In this document: positions 42,062-51,777 of the stretch, one piece after another
Position numbering within the stretch: the stretch's first letter is position 1
Layout of the letters: every line of letters starts with the position of its first letter
Assembly (NCBI GenBank): GCA_018268465.1
Contig: JAFDWN010000015.1
Span: forward strand, 8,144-72,143
Reading direction: 5' to 3'
From: Actinomycetota bacterium
GTDB lineage: Bacteria; Actinomycetota; Actinomycetes; Mycobacteriales; Mycobacteriaceae
Length of the DNA stretch: 64,000 nt
Notes under the pieces: model-generated
What the model saw: the letters and a program-made list of their open reading frames with translations, nothing else
What the model was told of the DNA's origin: nothing
The model's database searches: none
Translations under genes and position numbers: made by a program

Positions 42062-42970
42062 TCAGCGCGCGCCGACGGCCGACGGTTTACGGGCGGCGCG
42101 GTAGATCGCGTCGGCGGTGAACACCGCCAGCGCCAGCCAGATCATCGCGAAACCCGCCCAGCGGGCAACGGGCATCGGCTCGTGACCGACCACCACACCC
42201 CAGGTCATCTGCATCGCCGGGGTGAGATACATCAGCAGTCCGAGCGTGACCAGCGGAAGCCGCTGGGCGGCGGCCGCGAAGAACAACAGCGGGATCGCCG
42301 TGATGACCCCCGAGACGACCAGCAGCAGAGCGTGGCCGGCGCCGTGCCCGGTGAACGTGCCGTGACCGGTGACTTCCGCGACCGCGAGGTAACCGACCGC
42401 GAACGGCGCCGCCAGACCCGCCTCCACCCCGACGCTGAGCGTCGGATCGGTCGGGACCACCTTCTTCACGGCACCGTAGAGACTGAAGCTGGCCGCCAGC
42501 ACCAGCGCGATCCATGGCGGCGCGCCCATCGACACCGCGAGTACCGCGACCGCGAGCACCGCGACGACCAGCGCCACCGATTGGGCGACGTTGAGCCGCT
42601 CCCGGAAGATCAGCACCCCCAATGCGACGCTGAGCAGCGGGTTGATGAAGTACCCGAGCGCGGCGTCCACGACGTGACCGTTGTTGACGGCGTAGATGTA
42701 GGTCACCCAGTTCGTCGAGATCAGCGCCGCCGCGCAGGTGAGCAAAACCCATGTGCGCCCGCTGATCCGGCGCAGATCACCGAGGCGGCGCAGCACGGTG
42801 ACCACCACCGTCATGAACACCAGCGTCCACACGATGCGGTGCGCGAGCACCTCGATGGCCCCCGCCGGCTTCAGCAGCGGGAAGAACGCGGGGAACATGC
42901 CCCATGACGCGTAGGCGCCGACGCCGTACCAGAGGCCGCCCGTCCGCCGCGCTGTCCCGCCGGCGCTCAC
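42062..42970 (-). CDS. rarD: RarD/EamA-family membrane transporter
   Basis: The 302-aa protein has about ten hydrophobic helices and the RarD signature near the start (WYGVGAYASWGMFPAFFPLL), then AHRIVWTLVF, NWVTYIYAVN and ALGYFINPLLSVALGV. The substrate is not known for the family. Start GTG at 42970, three bases beyond the rluD stop, suggesting one transcript with lspA and rluD. Confidence 0.9.
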   Translation of the reverse strand: MSAGGTARRTGGLWYGVGAYASWGMFPAFFPLLKPAGAIEVLAHRIVWTLVFMTVVVTVLRRLGDLRRISGRTWVLLTCAAALISTNWVTYIYAVNNGHVVDAALGYFINPLLSVALGVLIFRERLNVAQSVALVVAVLAVAVLAVSMGAPPWIALVLAASFSLYGAVKKVVPTDPTLSVGVEAGLAAPFAVGYLAVAEVTGHGTFTGHGAGHALLLVVSGVITAIPLLFFAAAAQRLPLVTLGLLMYLTPAMQMTWGVVVGHEPMPVARWAGFAMIWLALAVFTADAIYRAARKPSAVGAR

Positions 42971-42973
42971 CAG

Positions 42974-43897
42974 CTAGTGCCGGCGCAGCACGTCGAGCGC
43001 ATGCCGCAGGTCTTCCGGATAGGGGCTGGTGATCTCCATACGCCTGCCGTCCGCGGGATGGGCGAAGGCCAGCGAACGGGCATGCAGCCACTGCCGCTCC
43101 AGGCCGAGTTTCCTGGCCAGGGTGGGATCGGCGCCGTAGGTCAGATCCCCGCAACAGGGGTGGTGCAGCGCCGCGAAATGCACACGGATCTGGTGGGTGC
43201 GGCCGGTTTCCAGCTCGATGTCGAGCAGACTCGCGGCCTGGAACGCTTCCAGCGTGTCGTAGTGGGTGACGCTGTGCCTGCCGTTCTCGGTGACCGCGAA
43301 TTTCCAGTCGTTTCCGCGATGACGCCCGATCGGCGCGTCGATCGTCCCACTACTGGGATCGGGATGTCCCTGCACCAGCGCGTGATACTGCTTCTCGACG
43401 GTCCGCTGCTTGAACGCCCGCTTGAGCAGGGTGTATGCGCGTTCGGACAATGCCACCACCATCACGCCCGAAGTGCCGACGTCCAGGCGGTGCACGATGC
43501 CCTGCCGTTCGTGGATGCCCGACGTGCTGATGCGGAAGCCGGCCGCCGCCAGACCGCCCAGCACGGTGGGACCGTGCCAGCCCACCGTCGCGTGCGCGGC
43601 GACACCGGGGGGCTTGTCGACGGCCACGATGTCGTCGTCGGAGTACAGGATCGCCATACCCTCGATCTCGACCGGGGTGTTCTCCGGCGGCGCGGGCGCC
43701 TCGGGCAGCCGCACCTCCAACCATGCGCCCGGGGTCAGGCGTTCGGATTTGCCGACGGCCACCCCGTCGAGGTCGACTCCCCCGTCCTCGGCAAGCGCGG
43801 CCGCGGCCGTCCGCGACAAACCGAGCAGGCGCGCCAGGCCGGCGTCCACACGCATGCCGGCCAGACCCTCGGGTACGGGCATTGATCGTGTGTTCAC
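42974..43897 (-). CDS. rluD: 23S rRNA pseudouridine synthase RluD family
   Basis: The 307-aa enzyme isomerises uridines in RNA. It has an N-terminal S4-like RNA-binding domain ([20 protein letters not shown]) and the catalytic motif [12 protein letters not shown] with the nucleophilic Asp. [13 protein letters not shown] and [13 protein letters not shown] follow in the catalytic core. The GTG start shares one base with the lspA stop (TAGTG). The lspA-rluD order is conserved in many bacteria. The target site is assigned by family only. Confidence 0.93.
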   Translation of the reverse strand: MNTRSMPVPEGLAGMRVDAGLARLLGLSRTAAAALAEDGGVDLDGVAVGKSERLTPGAWLEVRLPEAPAPPENTPVEIEGMAILYSDDDIVAVDKPPGVAAHATVGWHGPTVLGGLAAAGFRISTSGIHERQGIVHRLDVGTSGVMVVALSERAYTLLKRAFKQRTVEKQYHALVQGHPDPSSGTIDAPIGRHRGNDWKFAVTENGRHSVTHYDTLEAFQAASLLDIELETGRTHQIRVHFAALHHPCCGDLTYGADPTLARKLGLERQWLHARSLAFAHPADGRRMEITSPYPEDLRHALDVLRRH

Positions 43898-44541
43898 TAG
43901 GACGGCTCGGCCTCTCGTCCGCCGGCGCCCACCGCATCGTCGCCCGGCTGGCGCCGTCCGACCCCGGCAGCATCGTCGCCCGGCTGGCGCCGTCCGACGG
44001 TGTCATAGTCGAAGCCGAACAGGGACAACACCACCAAGAAGATCGCGCCGCCCACCACCGCGGGATCAGCCACATTGAACACCGGCCACCACCCCACCGA
44101 CAGGAAGTCGACGACGTGGCCGCGCAGCGGGCCGGGTGACCGGAAGAACCGGTCCACCAGGTTGCCCATCGCGCCGCCCAGGATCATGCCGAGCCCGATC
44201 GCCCACCACGGCGACACCAGGCGGCGGCCCATCCACACGATGCCGATCACCACACACGTCGCGATCAGGGTGAGCACCCAGGTGTAGCCCGTGGCCATCG
44301 AGAACGCCGCCCCGGAGTTGCGTACCAAGGTCCACGTCACCGTGTCGCCGATGATCGAGACGGGTTGACCCGGCGTGAGCAACCGGACCGCCAGCACCTT
44401 CGTGACGACGTCGAGGGCGAGAACCACCGCGGCCACGGCGAGCAGCAGGCGCAGCCGGCGGCGCGGCGCAGCGCCGGCCCCCGTGGGGGTCTCGTCGGCG
44501 TCGGCAACCGGCTCGGCCGGCTCGGGGGTTTCGTCCGTCAC
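43897..44541 (-). CDS. lspA: Lipoprotein signal peptidase (signal peptidase II)
   Basis: LspA is a four-helix membrane aspartyl protease that cleaves signal peptides of prolipoproteins. The 214-aa protein has a hydrophilic N-terminal tail and four membrane segments. The two catalytic aspartates lie in GNLVDRFFR and [21 protein letters not shown] is also conserved. The C-terminal cytosolic tail ends in two copies of GRRQPGDDA, encoded by a 36-base tandem repeat. I chose the GTG at 44541; ATGs at 44550 and 44553 are possible. Confidence 0.95.
   Translation of the reverse strand: MTDETPEPAEPVADADETPTGAGAAPRRRLRLLLAVAAVVLALDVVTKVLAVRLLTPGQPVSIIGDTVTWTLVRNSGAAFSMATGYTWVLTLIATCVVIGIVWMGRRLVSPWWAIGLGMILGGAMGNLVDRFFRSPGPLRGHVVDFLSVGWWPVFNVADPAVVGGAIFLVVLSLFGFDYDTVGRRQPGDDAAGVGRRQPGDDAVGAGGREAEPS
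43934..43998. repeat. Tandem repeat inside the lspA tail
   Basis: Two identical 29-base copies (43934-43962 and 43970-43998) have a period of 36 bases, which is 12 codons, so the reading frame is kept. They encode the repeated [10 protein letters not shown] of the LspA C-terminus. Replication slippage is the simplest origin. Confidence 0.85.
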
Positions 44542-44584
44542 GCCCCCCATCATCCCAAAGTCGCGATGCGGGACAATTCCGCCC

Positions 44585-45517
44585 GTGAGCCTCGTGATGA
44601 TCACCACCGGCGGCACTATCGCGACCAGCACCGACAGCGCGGGTGTGCGCCGCCCGACACGTTCGGGTGCCGACCTCGCGGCGAGTCTGGGCACCGCGGC
44701 GGACGTGCGGGTCGTCGATCTCATGTCGGTGGACAGCTCCCAGCTGACCCCCGCCGACTGGGACCGCATCCGCGACGGGGTGACGCGGGCCGCGACGGCC
44801 GACGGAGTGGTGATCACGCACGGCACCGACAGCATGGAGGAAACCGCGCTGTGGCTCGAGATGACCTACGACGGCAATGCACCCGTCGTCCTCACCGGCG
44901 CACTGCGCAGTGCCGACGCACCCGATGCCGACGGTCCCCGAAACCTGCGGGACGCGCTGGCGGTGGCGGCCAGTCCACACGCACGCGGCCTGGGCGTCGT
45001 GGTGTGTTTCGCGGGCATGGTGTGGCAGCCGCTCGGATTGCAGAAGGTGGCCACGACGGATCTGCCCGGGTTCGCCGGAGCGGTGGTCGGATCCGTCGCC
45101 GACGGCGAATTCCGTGCGCACGGCCCCAAGACCAGGCCCTACCTGGGGGCGATCTCGGCTGCGGCGGCACCGCGGGTCGACATCGTCGCCGCCTACCCCG
45201 GCAGCGACGCGGTGGCAATGGACGCCTGTGTCGGCGCTGGTGCGCGAGCGGTGGTGCTAGAGGCCCTCGGTTCGGGTAACGCCGGCCGGGCCGTGATCGA
45301 CGGAACACGTAGGAACTGTCTTGCCGGGGTGGTGGTCGCGGTGTCGACCCGGGTGCCCGGTGGACAAGTCAGCCCGGGCTACGGGCCGGGCCGCGATCTC
45401 GTCGACGCCGGGGCGGTCGTGGTGCCGCGACTGCGCCCGGCCCAGGCCCGGGTGCTGCTGATGGCGGCGCTCGCCGCGGGCACGCCGGTCGCGGAGGTGC
45501 TCGACCGTTGGGGCTGA
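44585..45517 (+). CDS. ansA: L-asparaginase
   Basis: The 310-aa enzyme hydrolyses asparagine to aspartate and ammonia. It carries both threonine active-site motifs, TTGGTIATS near the N-terminus and [12 protein letters not shown] near residue 80, plus [19 protein letters not shown]. No signal peptide is seen, so it is probably cytoplasmic. The GTG at 44585 starts a leader-like MSLVMI and lies seven bases after a GACAAT that fits a weak -10. It diverges from lspA, as in M. tuberculosis. Confidence 0.93.
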   Translation: MSLVMITTGGTIATSTDSAGVRRPTRSGADLAASLGTAADVRVVDLMSVDSSQLTPADWDRIRDGVTRAATADGVVITHGTDSMEETALWLEMTYDGNAPVVLTGALRSADAPDADGPRNLRDALAVAASPHARGLGVVVCFAGMVWQPLGLQKVATTDLPGFAGAVVGSVADGEFRAHGPKTRPYLGAISAAAAPRVDIVAAYPGSDAVAMDACVGAGARAVVLEALGSGNAGRAVIDGTRRNCLAGVVVAVSTRVPGGQVSPGYGPGRDLVDAGAVVVPRLRPAQARVLLMAALAAGTPVAEVLDRWG

Positions 45518-45572
45518 GGAGGGGTGATGACATCGCCGGGCGGGGTACCGGCCGAATACCCGCCACTCCGAC

Positions 45573-45731
45573 GTGGCGTCTTTCACGCGGAAGGTCGATG
45601 TACTGCGGCCGGGGCATCGACTGGAGAACTGGGGAGCAGGCTGCGCGCTCGACTTCCAGGGTGCGGTGACCTGCACCACCTACGGGCGGCACGGATTCAT
45701 CATCGCCGCCGACTACGGCGAGCTCTGGTAG
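45573..45731 (+). pseudogene. Possible remnant of a small or secreted protein after ansA
   Basis: The frame ending TAG at 45729-45731 encodes VDVLRPGHRLENWGAGCALD then [25 protein letters not shown]. The two cysteines and compact strands look like the C-terminus of a secreted mycobacterial protein. There is no convincing start: a GTG at 45573 gives 52 aa but has no SD. The well-placed SD and ATG (GAGGAG then ATG at 45527, ten bases after ansA) is in a different frame. A frameshift or loss of the 5' part is likely. The end overlaps dinB by 19 bases. Confidence 0.35.
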
Positions 45732-47083
45732 TCGGCCAGCCCCCGCACGTAGTCGGGCCAGTCGAGACTGTCGACCGGATTCGCGCGGACGATCTCCGGT
45801 GTGCCCGACGGGAATGTGCGCACCGGTCCGGGGCCGGTACTGCGCGTCTCGAACCGCACCGTCATCACCCCGTGCCCGGCACCCTGAACCCAGCCGTGCC
45901 CATGGTCGGGATGGCTGACGTCGTCGCCGATCCGCCACGCCGGCGCCGTCGACGCCGTCTCGGACAATGTCGCAGGCACCTGCTCCGCGGAGTTGTCCGC
46001 GGCCGGGCCGAACTGCTCCAGGTCGGGAAAAAGCGACTCCTGCTGAACCTCCGTGAGACCCGAAAACCCGACGCCGAGAAGGCGAATGGGCCCGATATCG
46101 ACCGGATCGAGCAGCAGCCGGCGGGCCGTGGCGATCAGCGTGGCGGCGTCGGTGGTGGCATAGGGCAGGGTGGCCGAACGCGTCAGCGTGCTCATGTCGG
46201 CCTTCTTGAGTTTGACGGTGACGGTGCGCGCACCACGACCGTCCTTCGCCAGCCGCCGGTGGGCGTGTTCGCCGATCGGCGCGACGGCCTCGCGCAGCTG
46301 CTCCAGCGTCGTCAGATCCTCGGCGAACGTCGACTCGGCGCTGATCTGCTTGGCTTCGGCGCGCTCGGCCACCGGGCGGTCGTCCACACCGCGGGCCAGC
46401 CGGTGCAGGGCCGGACCGATGGTCCCGCCGAGAATGTCGGCCGCCTCGGCGTCGGACAGTGCAGCGAACGCGCCGATCGTCTCGATGCCCAGCCGGTGCA
46501 GCTTCTCCTCGGCGACGGGCCCGATCCCCCACAGCCGCCGAACCGGCAGCCCGTCGAGCAGCACCGACTCCTCGTCGCGGCGCACCACCCGGACACCGTC
46601 GGGTTTGGCCAGCCCGGAGGCGATCTTGGCGATCTGTTTACCCGAGCCCGCTCCCACCGACGCGATGAGACCGGTCTCGTCCCGCACCCTGGCCCGCAGT
46701 GCCTGGCAGAACGCCTCGACGTCACCGGCCGTAGCGTCGGCGAGTTCGGCGGGCTCCCCGAAGGCCTCGTCGAAGGAGAGTTGTTCGAGCACCGGCACCA
46801 CCGAGCGCACGGTGTCCAGCGCCCGCCTGCTGGCCACGCCGTAGACGACGCCCCGCGGCGGCAGCACCACCGCCGGCGCCCCGACCATCCGCCGCGCCTG
46901 GTGCATCGGCATCGCCGAGCGGGCGCCGAACCGGCGCGCCTCGTAGCTGGCGCCCGCCACCACTCCGCGAGCGCCCAGTCCCCCGACCAGCACGGGCCGC
47001 CCGCGCAGGGTGGGACGGGTCAGCTGCTCGACCGACGCGAAGAACGCGTCCATGTCGAGGTGCAGAACCCAGCGACCCGTCAT
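45713..47083 (-). CDS. dinB: DNA polymerase IV (Y-family translesion polymerase)
   Basis: The 456-aa protein is a Y-family polymerase of the mycobacterial DinB1/DinX type. Metal-binding motifs are [13 protein letters not shown] at the N-terminus and QLSFDEAF near residue 105. [15 protein letters not shown], an HhH region ([12 protein letters not shown]) and a little-finger domain follow. A clamp-binding candidate QESLFP lies near residue 360. About 80 more residues form a C-terminal extension typical of DinX. Its stop overlaps the possible gene remnant on the other strand. SOS control is not evident from the short upstream region. Confidence 0.93.
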   Translation of the reverse strand: MTGRWVLHLDMDAFFASVEQLTRPTLRGRPVLVGGLGARGVVAGASYEARRFGARSAMPMHQARRMVGAPAVVLPPRGVVYGVASRRALDTVRSVVPVLEQLSFDEAFGEPAELADATAGDVEAFCQALRARVRDETGLIASVGAGSGKQIAKIASGLAKPDGVRVVRRDEESVLLDGLPVRRLWGIGPVAEEKLHRLGIETIGAFAALSDAEAADILGGTIGPALHRLARGVDDRPVAERAEAKQISAESTFAEDLTTLEQLREAVAPIGEHAHRRLAKDGRGARTVTVKLKKADMSTLTRSATLPYATTDAATLIATARRLLLDPVDIGPIRLLGVGFSGLTEVQQESLFPDLEQFGPAADNSAEQVPATLSETASTAPAWRIGDDVSHPDHGHGWVQGAGHGVMTVRFETRSTGPGPVRTFPSGTPEIVRANPVDSLDWPDYVRGLADYQSSP

Positions 47084-47148
47084 CTCGGTGGCGAGATCCG
47101 GGTTACGACACGTTCAATCCGCCGCACCGGGCCGCAACCCTGATCTCG

Positions 47149-50100
47149 TCAGGCCTTGGCGATCGCGACCCGCACACCGTCACCGATCTCCGAGCCGTCG
47201 GCCGGTTCACCGAATTCGAAACTGGTGGCCAGGATTTCGCGGGCGATCAGCTCACTGTGCACACGCGCCCAGTCGCGGTAGTCGTCGGGTACCGACATCA
47301 CCACCGAGATCCGGTCCGAGACGTCCAGGCCGGTGGACTTGCGTAGCTCCTGCAGTTCCCGGATGCGGTCCTTGGCCCAGCCCTCGGCCTCCAGTTCCGG
47401 CGTGACGGTGCCGTCGAGCACCACCAGGCCCGCCCCGTCGGGCAACGCCGCCGTCCACTCCTCGTCGGCGGCCACCAGCCTGGAGCTGTACTCGCCGGGC
47501 TGCAGCACCGCGGGTCCGGCCGTCAGTGTGCCGTCCGCGTTGAGCACACCTTCGCCGGCCTTGACCGCCTTGATCGCCGCCTGCACGTCCTTGCCGATCC
47601 GCGGACCCGCGACACGCGCATTCACCGCCAATTCGAAACGTCCGTAACGGTCGATGTCGTCGGTGAGCTCGACCTCCTTGACGTTGAGCTCGTCGGCGAT
47701 GAGGTCGACGAACGGTGCGAGCGCGGACGGATCCACCGACTTGTCCAGGGCCACAGTCAATTTCGGTAGCGGCAGCCGAACACGCAGTTTCTTGGCCTTG
47801 CGCAGCGACGATCCGGTGGAGCACACCTCCCTGACCTCGTCCATCGCCGCCGCCAGCTGCGGATCGGCGGGCAGAACGCCATCCTCGGGCCAATCCGTCA
47901 GGTGCACCGACCGGTCGCCGGTCAGCCCGCGCCAGATCACCTCGGTGGTCAGCGGCAGCAGCGGCGCCGCCAGCCGCGCGGTGATCTCCAGGACGGTGTG
48001 CAGCGTGTCGATGGCGTCGCGATCCTCCTCCCAGAAGCGCGAACGCGACCGGCGCACATACCAGTTCGTCAGCGCCTCGGTGAACTGTCGCAGTTCGTCG
48101 CAGGCACCGGAGATGTCGCACACATCCAGCGCCGCGGTGAGATCGTCGCGCAGCCGCGCGAGCTTGGCCAGGATGTAGCGGTCCAGCACGTGGGCCGAAT
48201 CCGTGCGCCAGGTCCCGCGCTGCGGTGCGTAGAGGGCCAGGAAGGTGTACGCGTTCCACAGGGGGAGCAGCACCTGGCGCACGCCCTCCCGGATCCCCTG
48301 TTCGGTGACGATCAGGTTGCCGCCGCGCAGGATCGGCGACGCCATCAGGAACCATCGCATCGCGTCGGAGCCGTCGCGGTCGAACACCTCGGTGACGTCG
48401 GGGTAGTTGCGCAGCGACTTACTCATCTTCTGCCCGTCATTGCCGAGCACGATTCCATGTGCCACACAGGTTTTGAACGCGGGACGGTCGAAAAGCGCGG
48501 TGGCGAGCACGTGCAGGGTGTAGAACCAGCCGCGGGTCTGCCCGATGTACTCGACGATGAAGTCGCCGGGGAAATGCGGGTCGCCGCCGTCGCCGCCGTC
48601 GCCCTCGAACCACTCTTTGTTCTCGAACGGGTAGTGCACCTGCGCGTAGGGCATGGACCCGGAGTCGAACCACACATCCAGCACGTCCTCGATGCGGCGC
48701 ATCGTGGACTTCCCGGTCGGATCGTCGGGATTGGGCCGGGTCAGCTCATCGATGTAAGGCCGGTGCAGGTTGTCCGGCCGCACCCCGAAGTCCCGCTCCA
48801 GCTCGTCGAGGCTGCCGTACACGTCGATGCGTGGATAGGCCGGGTCGTCGGACGTCCACACCGGAATCGGGGTGCCCCAGTAGCGGTTCCGCGAGATCGA
48901 CCAGTCCCGGGCGCCCTGCAGCCACTTGCCGAACTGGCCGTCCTTGACGTGTTCGGGATACCAGGTGATGTCCTGGTTGAGTTCGACCATGCGGTCGCGG
49001 AACTCGCTGACCTTGACGAACCACGACGACACCGCCCGGTAGATCAGCGGATTGCGGCACCGCCAGCAGTGCGGGTAGGAGTGCTCGTAGGTTTCGTGAC
49101 GCAACAGCACCGCGCCGTTGACGCCGGCCGATCCCCCGCCGGACTTGAGATCGCGGATGATGTGCGGGTTGGCGTCGAACACGTGTTGACCCGCGTAGTC
49201 GGGCACGCTGGCGTCGAACCGGCCCTTGGCGTCGACGGGCGTGACGGCCACGATGCCCGCCGCCTGCGCCGCCAGCATGTCTTCCTCGCCGTAGGCCGGC
49301 GACATGTGCACGATCCCGGTGCCGTCCTCGGTGCTGACGAACTCGCCCGGCACGACCTGGAACGCGTTTCGCGCCTCGTCACGGTCGGTGAAGTACGGGA
49401 ACGGCGGCAGGTAGCGCACGCCGAGCAGGTCGGCACCGGTGTAGGTGGCCAGCACCTCGGGCTCCTCGCCGAGTTCTCGCGCGTAGGCCGCCAGCCGTGC
49501 CCGGGCCAGCACGTAACGCCCGCCGTCGGGAGCCTGCACTACGACGTAGGCGATGTCGGGGTTGACCGCCACCGCCTGGTTGGACGGCAGCGTCCACGGC
49601 GTCGTCGTCCAGATCAGCAGATACGCGCCGGCCAGCTCCTGCCGATCCGTCCGCCCCTCACGCGGCTGCTCGTCGGGAACCACCCGGAAGCCGACGGTCA
49701 GCGCCGGGTCCTGCCTGCTCTGGTAGACGTCGTCGTCCATCCGCAGTTCGTGGCTGGACAGCGGCGTCTCGTCGTTCCAGCAGTACGGCAGAACCCGGTT
49801 GCCCTCGTAGGCCAGGCCCTTGTCCCACAGCTGTTTGAACGCCCAGATCACCGATTCCATGAAGCCCAGGTCGAGCGTCTTGTAGTCGTTGTCGAAGTCG
49901 ACCCAGCGGGCCTGGCGCGTGACATAGGTGCGCCACTCGCCGGTGTACTTGAGCACCGACTCGCGGCACGCCTCGTTGAACTTCTCGATGCCCATCTGCT
50001 CGATCTGCGCCTTGTCGGTGATGCCCAGCTGCCGCTGCACCTCGAGTTCGGCGGGCAGGCCGTGGGTGTCCCACCCGAAGCGGCGCTCCACCAGGTAGCC

Positions 50101-50340
50101 GCGCATGGTCCGGTACCGCGGGACGATGTCCTTGACGTACCCGGTGAGCAGATGCCCGTAGTGCGGCAGGCCGTTGGCGAAGGGCGGGCCGTCGTAGAAG
50201 ACGTATTCGGGAGCGGGCGGGGTCTGGGTGGCCCGGCGTTCGATGCTGGCGGTGAAGGTGTTGTCGGCGTCCCAATACTCGAGCACCTCGAGTTCGCGCT
50301 GCGGGAAGTTCGGTGCGGCCGGCTTGGGGTAAGCGGTCAC
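47149..50340 (-). CDS. ileS: Isoleucyl-tRNA synthetase
   Basis: The 1063-aa class I synthetase has [17 protein letters not shown] (HIGH-type) near residue 50, the CP1 editing domain with [10 protein letters not shown], and [13 protein letters not shown] (KMSKS) near residue 615. An anticodon-binding region ([12 protein letters not shown]) and a long C-terminal domain follow. Length and character match the eukaryote-like IleS of mycobacteria. The start is the GTG at 50340, with GGAG a few bases upstream. Upstream lies a T-box leader, so expression should respond to uncharged tRNA-Ile. It is clearly longer than bacterial type IleS (about 940 aa). Confidence 0.97.
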   Translation of the reverse strand: MTAYPKPAAPNFPQRELEVLEYWDADNTFTASIERRATQTPPAPEYVFYDGPPFANGLPHYGHLLTGYVKDIVPRYRTMRGYLVERRFGWDTHGLPAELEVQRQLGITDKAQIEQMGIEKFNEACRESVLKYTGEWRTYVTRQARWVDFDNDYKTLDLGFMESVIWAFKQLWDKGLAYEGNRVLPYCWNDETPLSSHELRMDDDVYQSRQDPALTVGFRVVPDEQPREGRTDRQELAGAYLLIWTTTPWTLPSNQAVAVNPDIAYVVVQAPDGGRYVLARARLAAYARELGEEPEVLATYTGADLLGVRYLPPFPYFTDRDEARNAFQVVPGEFVSTEDGTGIVHMSPAYGEEDMLAAQAAGIVAVTPVDAKGRFDASVPDYAGQHVFDANPHIIRDLKSGGGSAGVNGAVLLRHETYEHSYPHCWRCRNPLIYRAVSSWFVKVSEFRDRMVELNQDITWYPEHVKDGQFGKWLQGARDWSISRNRYWGTPIPVWTSDDPAYPRIDVYGSLDELERDFGVRPDNLHRPYIDELTRPNPDDPTGKSTMRRIEDVLDVWFDSGSMPYAQVHYPFENKEWFEGDGGDGGDPHFPGDFIVEYIGQTRGWFYTLHVLATALFDRPAFKTCVAHGIVLGNDGQKMSKSLRNYPDVTEVFDRDGSDAMRWFLMASPILRGGNLIVTEQGIREGVRQVLLPLWNAYTFLALYAPQRGTWRTDSAHVLDRYILAKLARLRDDLTAALDVCDISGACDELRQFTEALTNWYVRRSRSRFWEEDRDAIDTLHTVLEITARLAAPLLPLTTEVIWRGLTGDRSVHLTDWPEDGVLPADPQLAAAMDEVREVCSTGSSLRKAKKLRVRLPLPKLTVALDKSVDPSALAPFVDLIADELNVKEVELTDDIDRYGRFELAVNARVAGPRIGKDVQAAIKAVKAGEGVLNADGTLTAGPAVLQPGEYSSRLVAADEEWTAALPDGAGLVVLDGTVTPELEAEGWAKDRIRELQELRKSTGLDVSDRISVVMSVPDDYRDWARVHSELIAREILATSFEFGEPADGSEIGDGVRVAIAKA

Positions 50341-50592
50341 GGCGTGTCTCCTGTGCCAAATGTCGCTGGCCTCCCGGTGCGGAAGCCCAGTTTCGTTCAG
50401 GCACGGGGACGACGTCGCGCGGGTGCGCGAGCGCCGCGGTACCACCCCGCTTGCCCACACTGACGTGTGCGCCGCTCGACTGCGGGCGATGACGGGCCCA
50501 CCCGTTCGGTTCTACTGCGCCGCGGTGATATCCCGCGGCGGTTCCTCCGAAGGCTCCCCGGTGATCGCCGGATCAGTGCCGTTGGACGAATT
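50341..50592 (-). promoter_or_regulatory. T-box riboswitch leader of ileS (translational type)
   Basis: The coding strand contains GGGGTGGTACCGCGG (50434-50448), the T-box bulge sequence that pairs with the tRNA acceptor end. Upstream (about 50500-50590) is a GC-rich structured region with ATC triplets, for example at 50565-50563, that can serve as the Ile specifier. The SD GGAG (about 50346-50351) lies ten or so bases from the GTG and no terminator U-tract is seen. The switch should therefore control SD access, as described for actinobacterial ileS leaders. About 250 bases hold no gene. Confidence 0.88.
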
Positions 50593-50600
50593 CTAGCCCG

Positions 50601-51263
50601 TCAGACCAGGGCGACAGTCTCCGAGGTCAGCTCGATGAGCGCCAGGGGAAACTGCTCGGCGAGTTCCTCCACGGTGGAGGACTCGAACCGGTCGACGTCA
50701 TACCACCAGTCCAGCTGGAGCCGCCCCGAGTCGCGGTACGCCCGTAGCGACAGCGGCACGCCGCGAGGCGGGCGGTCGACCGCACCTCGGGCACCCTGGG
50801 CGAAGTGGGCATCCGCGCGGCGCGGCGCGGCGGTATCCGTCGGGTGCGTGCAGGCCGTCACCAGCGAGTAGCGGATCGCCCCGAGACGTTGCGCCGGGGA
50901 CAGCGCGAGCGCGCACGTCAGCGTGAGGACACCGGCGCCGTCGACGGTGACGCTCACCGCGCCCTCGCCGATCGTCTTGGCGATCGCGCGGCCCAGCGCG
51001 GCGAGCAGCACGCCCTCGGTCGTCAGCTGCAGTCCCGGCTGCGCCCCGTCGAGTTCCATGGTGAGGACCCCGGACAGGGGCGCGGAGAGCTTGGCCCACC
51101 GCGGCGCACGCGCCGCGTCGGCATCGTGGTCGGCGAGGCACAGCGGCCGATGTGTGGTCGCTGAGGGGGCAGTGACGACGTCGCTGAGCCGGCCAGCCGG
51201 GTACTGCGCCACCATGTCGGCCACAGTACAACCGGTGTCCCAGAAATGGGAGATCCGTGCCAT
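50601..51263 (-). CDS. Stand-alone condensation-domain-like (C-terminal half) protein
   Basis: The 220-aa protein resembles only the C-terminal half of an NRPS/Pap-type condensation domain. It has TTEGVLLAALGRAIAKTI in the middle and SGRLQLDWWYDVDRFESSTV plus EELAEQFPLALIELT at the end, which match the closing strand and helix of such domains. No HHxxxDG catalytic motif is seen, so it is unlikely to be a working acyl or peptide condensation enzyme. It lies between the ileS leader and a divergent HTH gene. Start ATG at 51263. The function is unknown. Confidence 0.6.
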   Translation of the reverse strand: MARISHFWDTGCTVADMVAQYPAGRLSDVVTAPSATTHRPLCLADHDADAARAPRWAKLSAPLSGVLTMELDGAQPGLQLTTEGVLLAALGRAIAKTIGEGAVSVTVDGAGVLTLTCALALSPAQRLGAIRYSLVTACTHPTDTAAPRRADAHFAQGARGAVDRPPRGVPLSLRAYRDSGRLQLDWWYDVDRFESSTVEELAEQFPLALIELTSETVALV

Positions 51264-51352
51264 ATCTGTGACGCCGCGGTCAATAACGCGGTGGCCCCGG
51301 CACGAATTGCCGGCGCCCTGCCCGTTTCGGATGGCCGAGCCCCGCCGGGGGC

Positions 51353-51358
51353 TATCGT
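51353..51358 (+). promoter_or_regulatory. -10 element of the HTH gene (leaderless)
   Basis: TATCGT lies six bases before the ATG at 51365, the same geometry as the other leaderless candidates in this window. Confidence 0.45.
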
Positions 51359-51364
51359 TGACCG

Positions 51365-51733
51365 ATGCCGCGTACCGATGAGAACGGCAGACAACTCAAG
51401 GCGCTGCTGGACTATCTGCTCGACGGGGACGTCGAGGCCAAGGACATCTACGATGCCCTCGGCGTGTCCAGCAGTACCTACTACCGGCGCATCAAGGATG
51501 CCGACTACCCCAGCGCCGAGGAATTGCGCAGGGTCGCCGACAGATTCGGCCTCAGCTACCCCGACCTGCAGATCCGGTTCGGGTTGATGAGCCGCCAGGA
51601 GGTGTGGAACTACCTCGAGTCCGCACCGTTCTCGGTGGCCAATGCCACCGACACCGTCAACGGGCGGCGCACCGCGCGCGGCCTGCCGCGGCTGTCCGAA
51701 CTCGCACCGCGCGACGACGCGCCCCCGCTGTAA
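51365..51733 (+). CDS. Small HTH DNA-binding protein
   Basis: The 122-aa protein starts with a helix-turn-helix region (LKALLDYLLDGDVEAKDIYDAL then GVSSSTYYRRIKDADYPSAEELRRVADRF, residues about 11-62) of the Cro/XRE-like kind. A second helical part and a disordered C-terminal tail rich in R, P and D follow. It is followed 44 bases later by a seven-helix membrane gene in the same direction. HTH plus multi-TM pairs of this type recur in mycobacteria and sometimes on mobile elements; I cannot assign a role. Confidence 0.7.
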   Translation: MPRTDENGRQLKALLDYLLDGDVEAKDIYDALGVSSSTYYRRIKDADYPSAEELRRVADRFGLSYPDLQIRFGLMSRQEVWNYLESAPFSVANATDTVNGRRTARGLPRLSELAPRDDAPPL

Positions 51734-51777
51734 CACGCAGTTTTGCTGACCCCGGTCCGGCCCGAAGGGGCGTCCGC

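Noticed and set aside
45524..47143. 539-codon plus-strand frame opposite dinB starting next to a good SD
   Set aside because: The translation is not protein-like beyond the first residues, and dinB on the other strand is certain.
47902..50463. 853-codon plus-strand frame opposite ileS
   Set aside because: Antisense shadow of a conserved synthetase gene.
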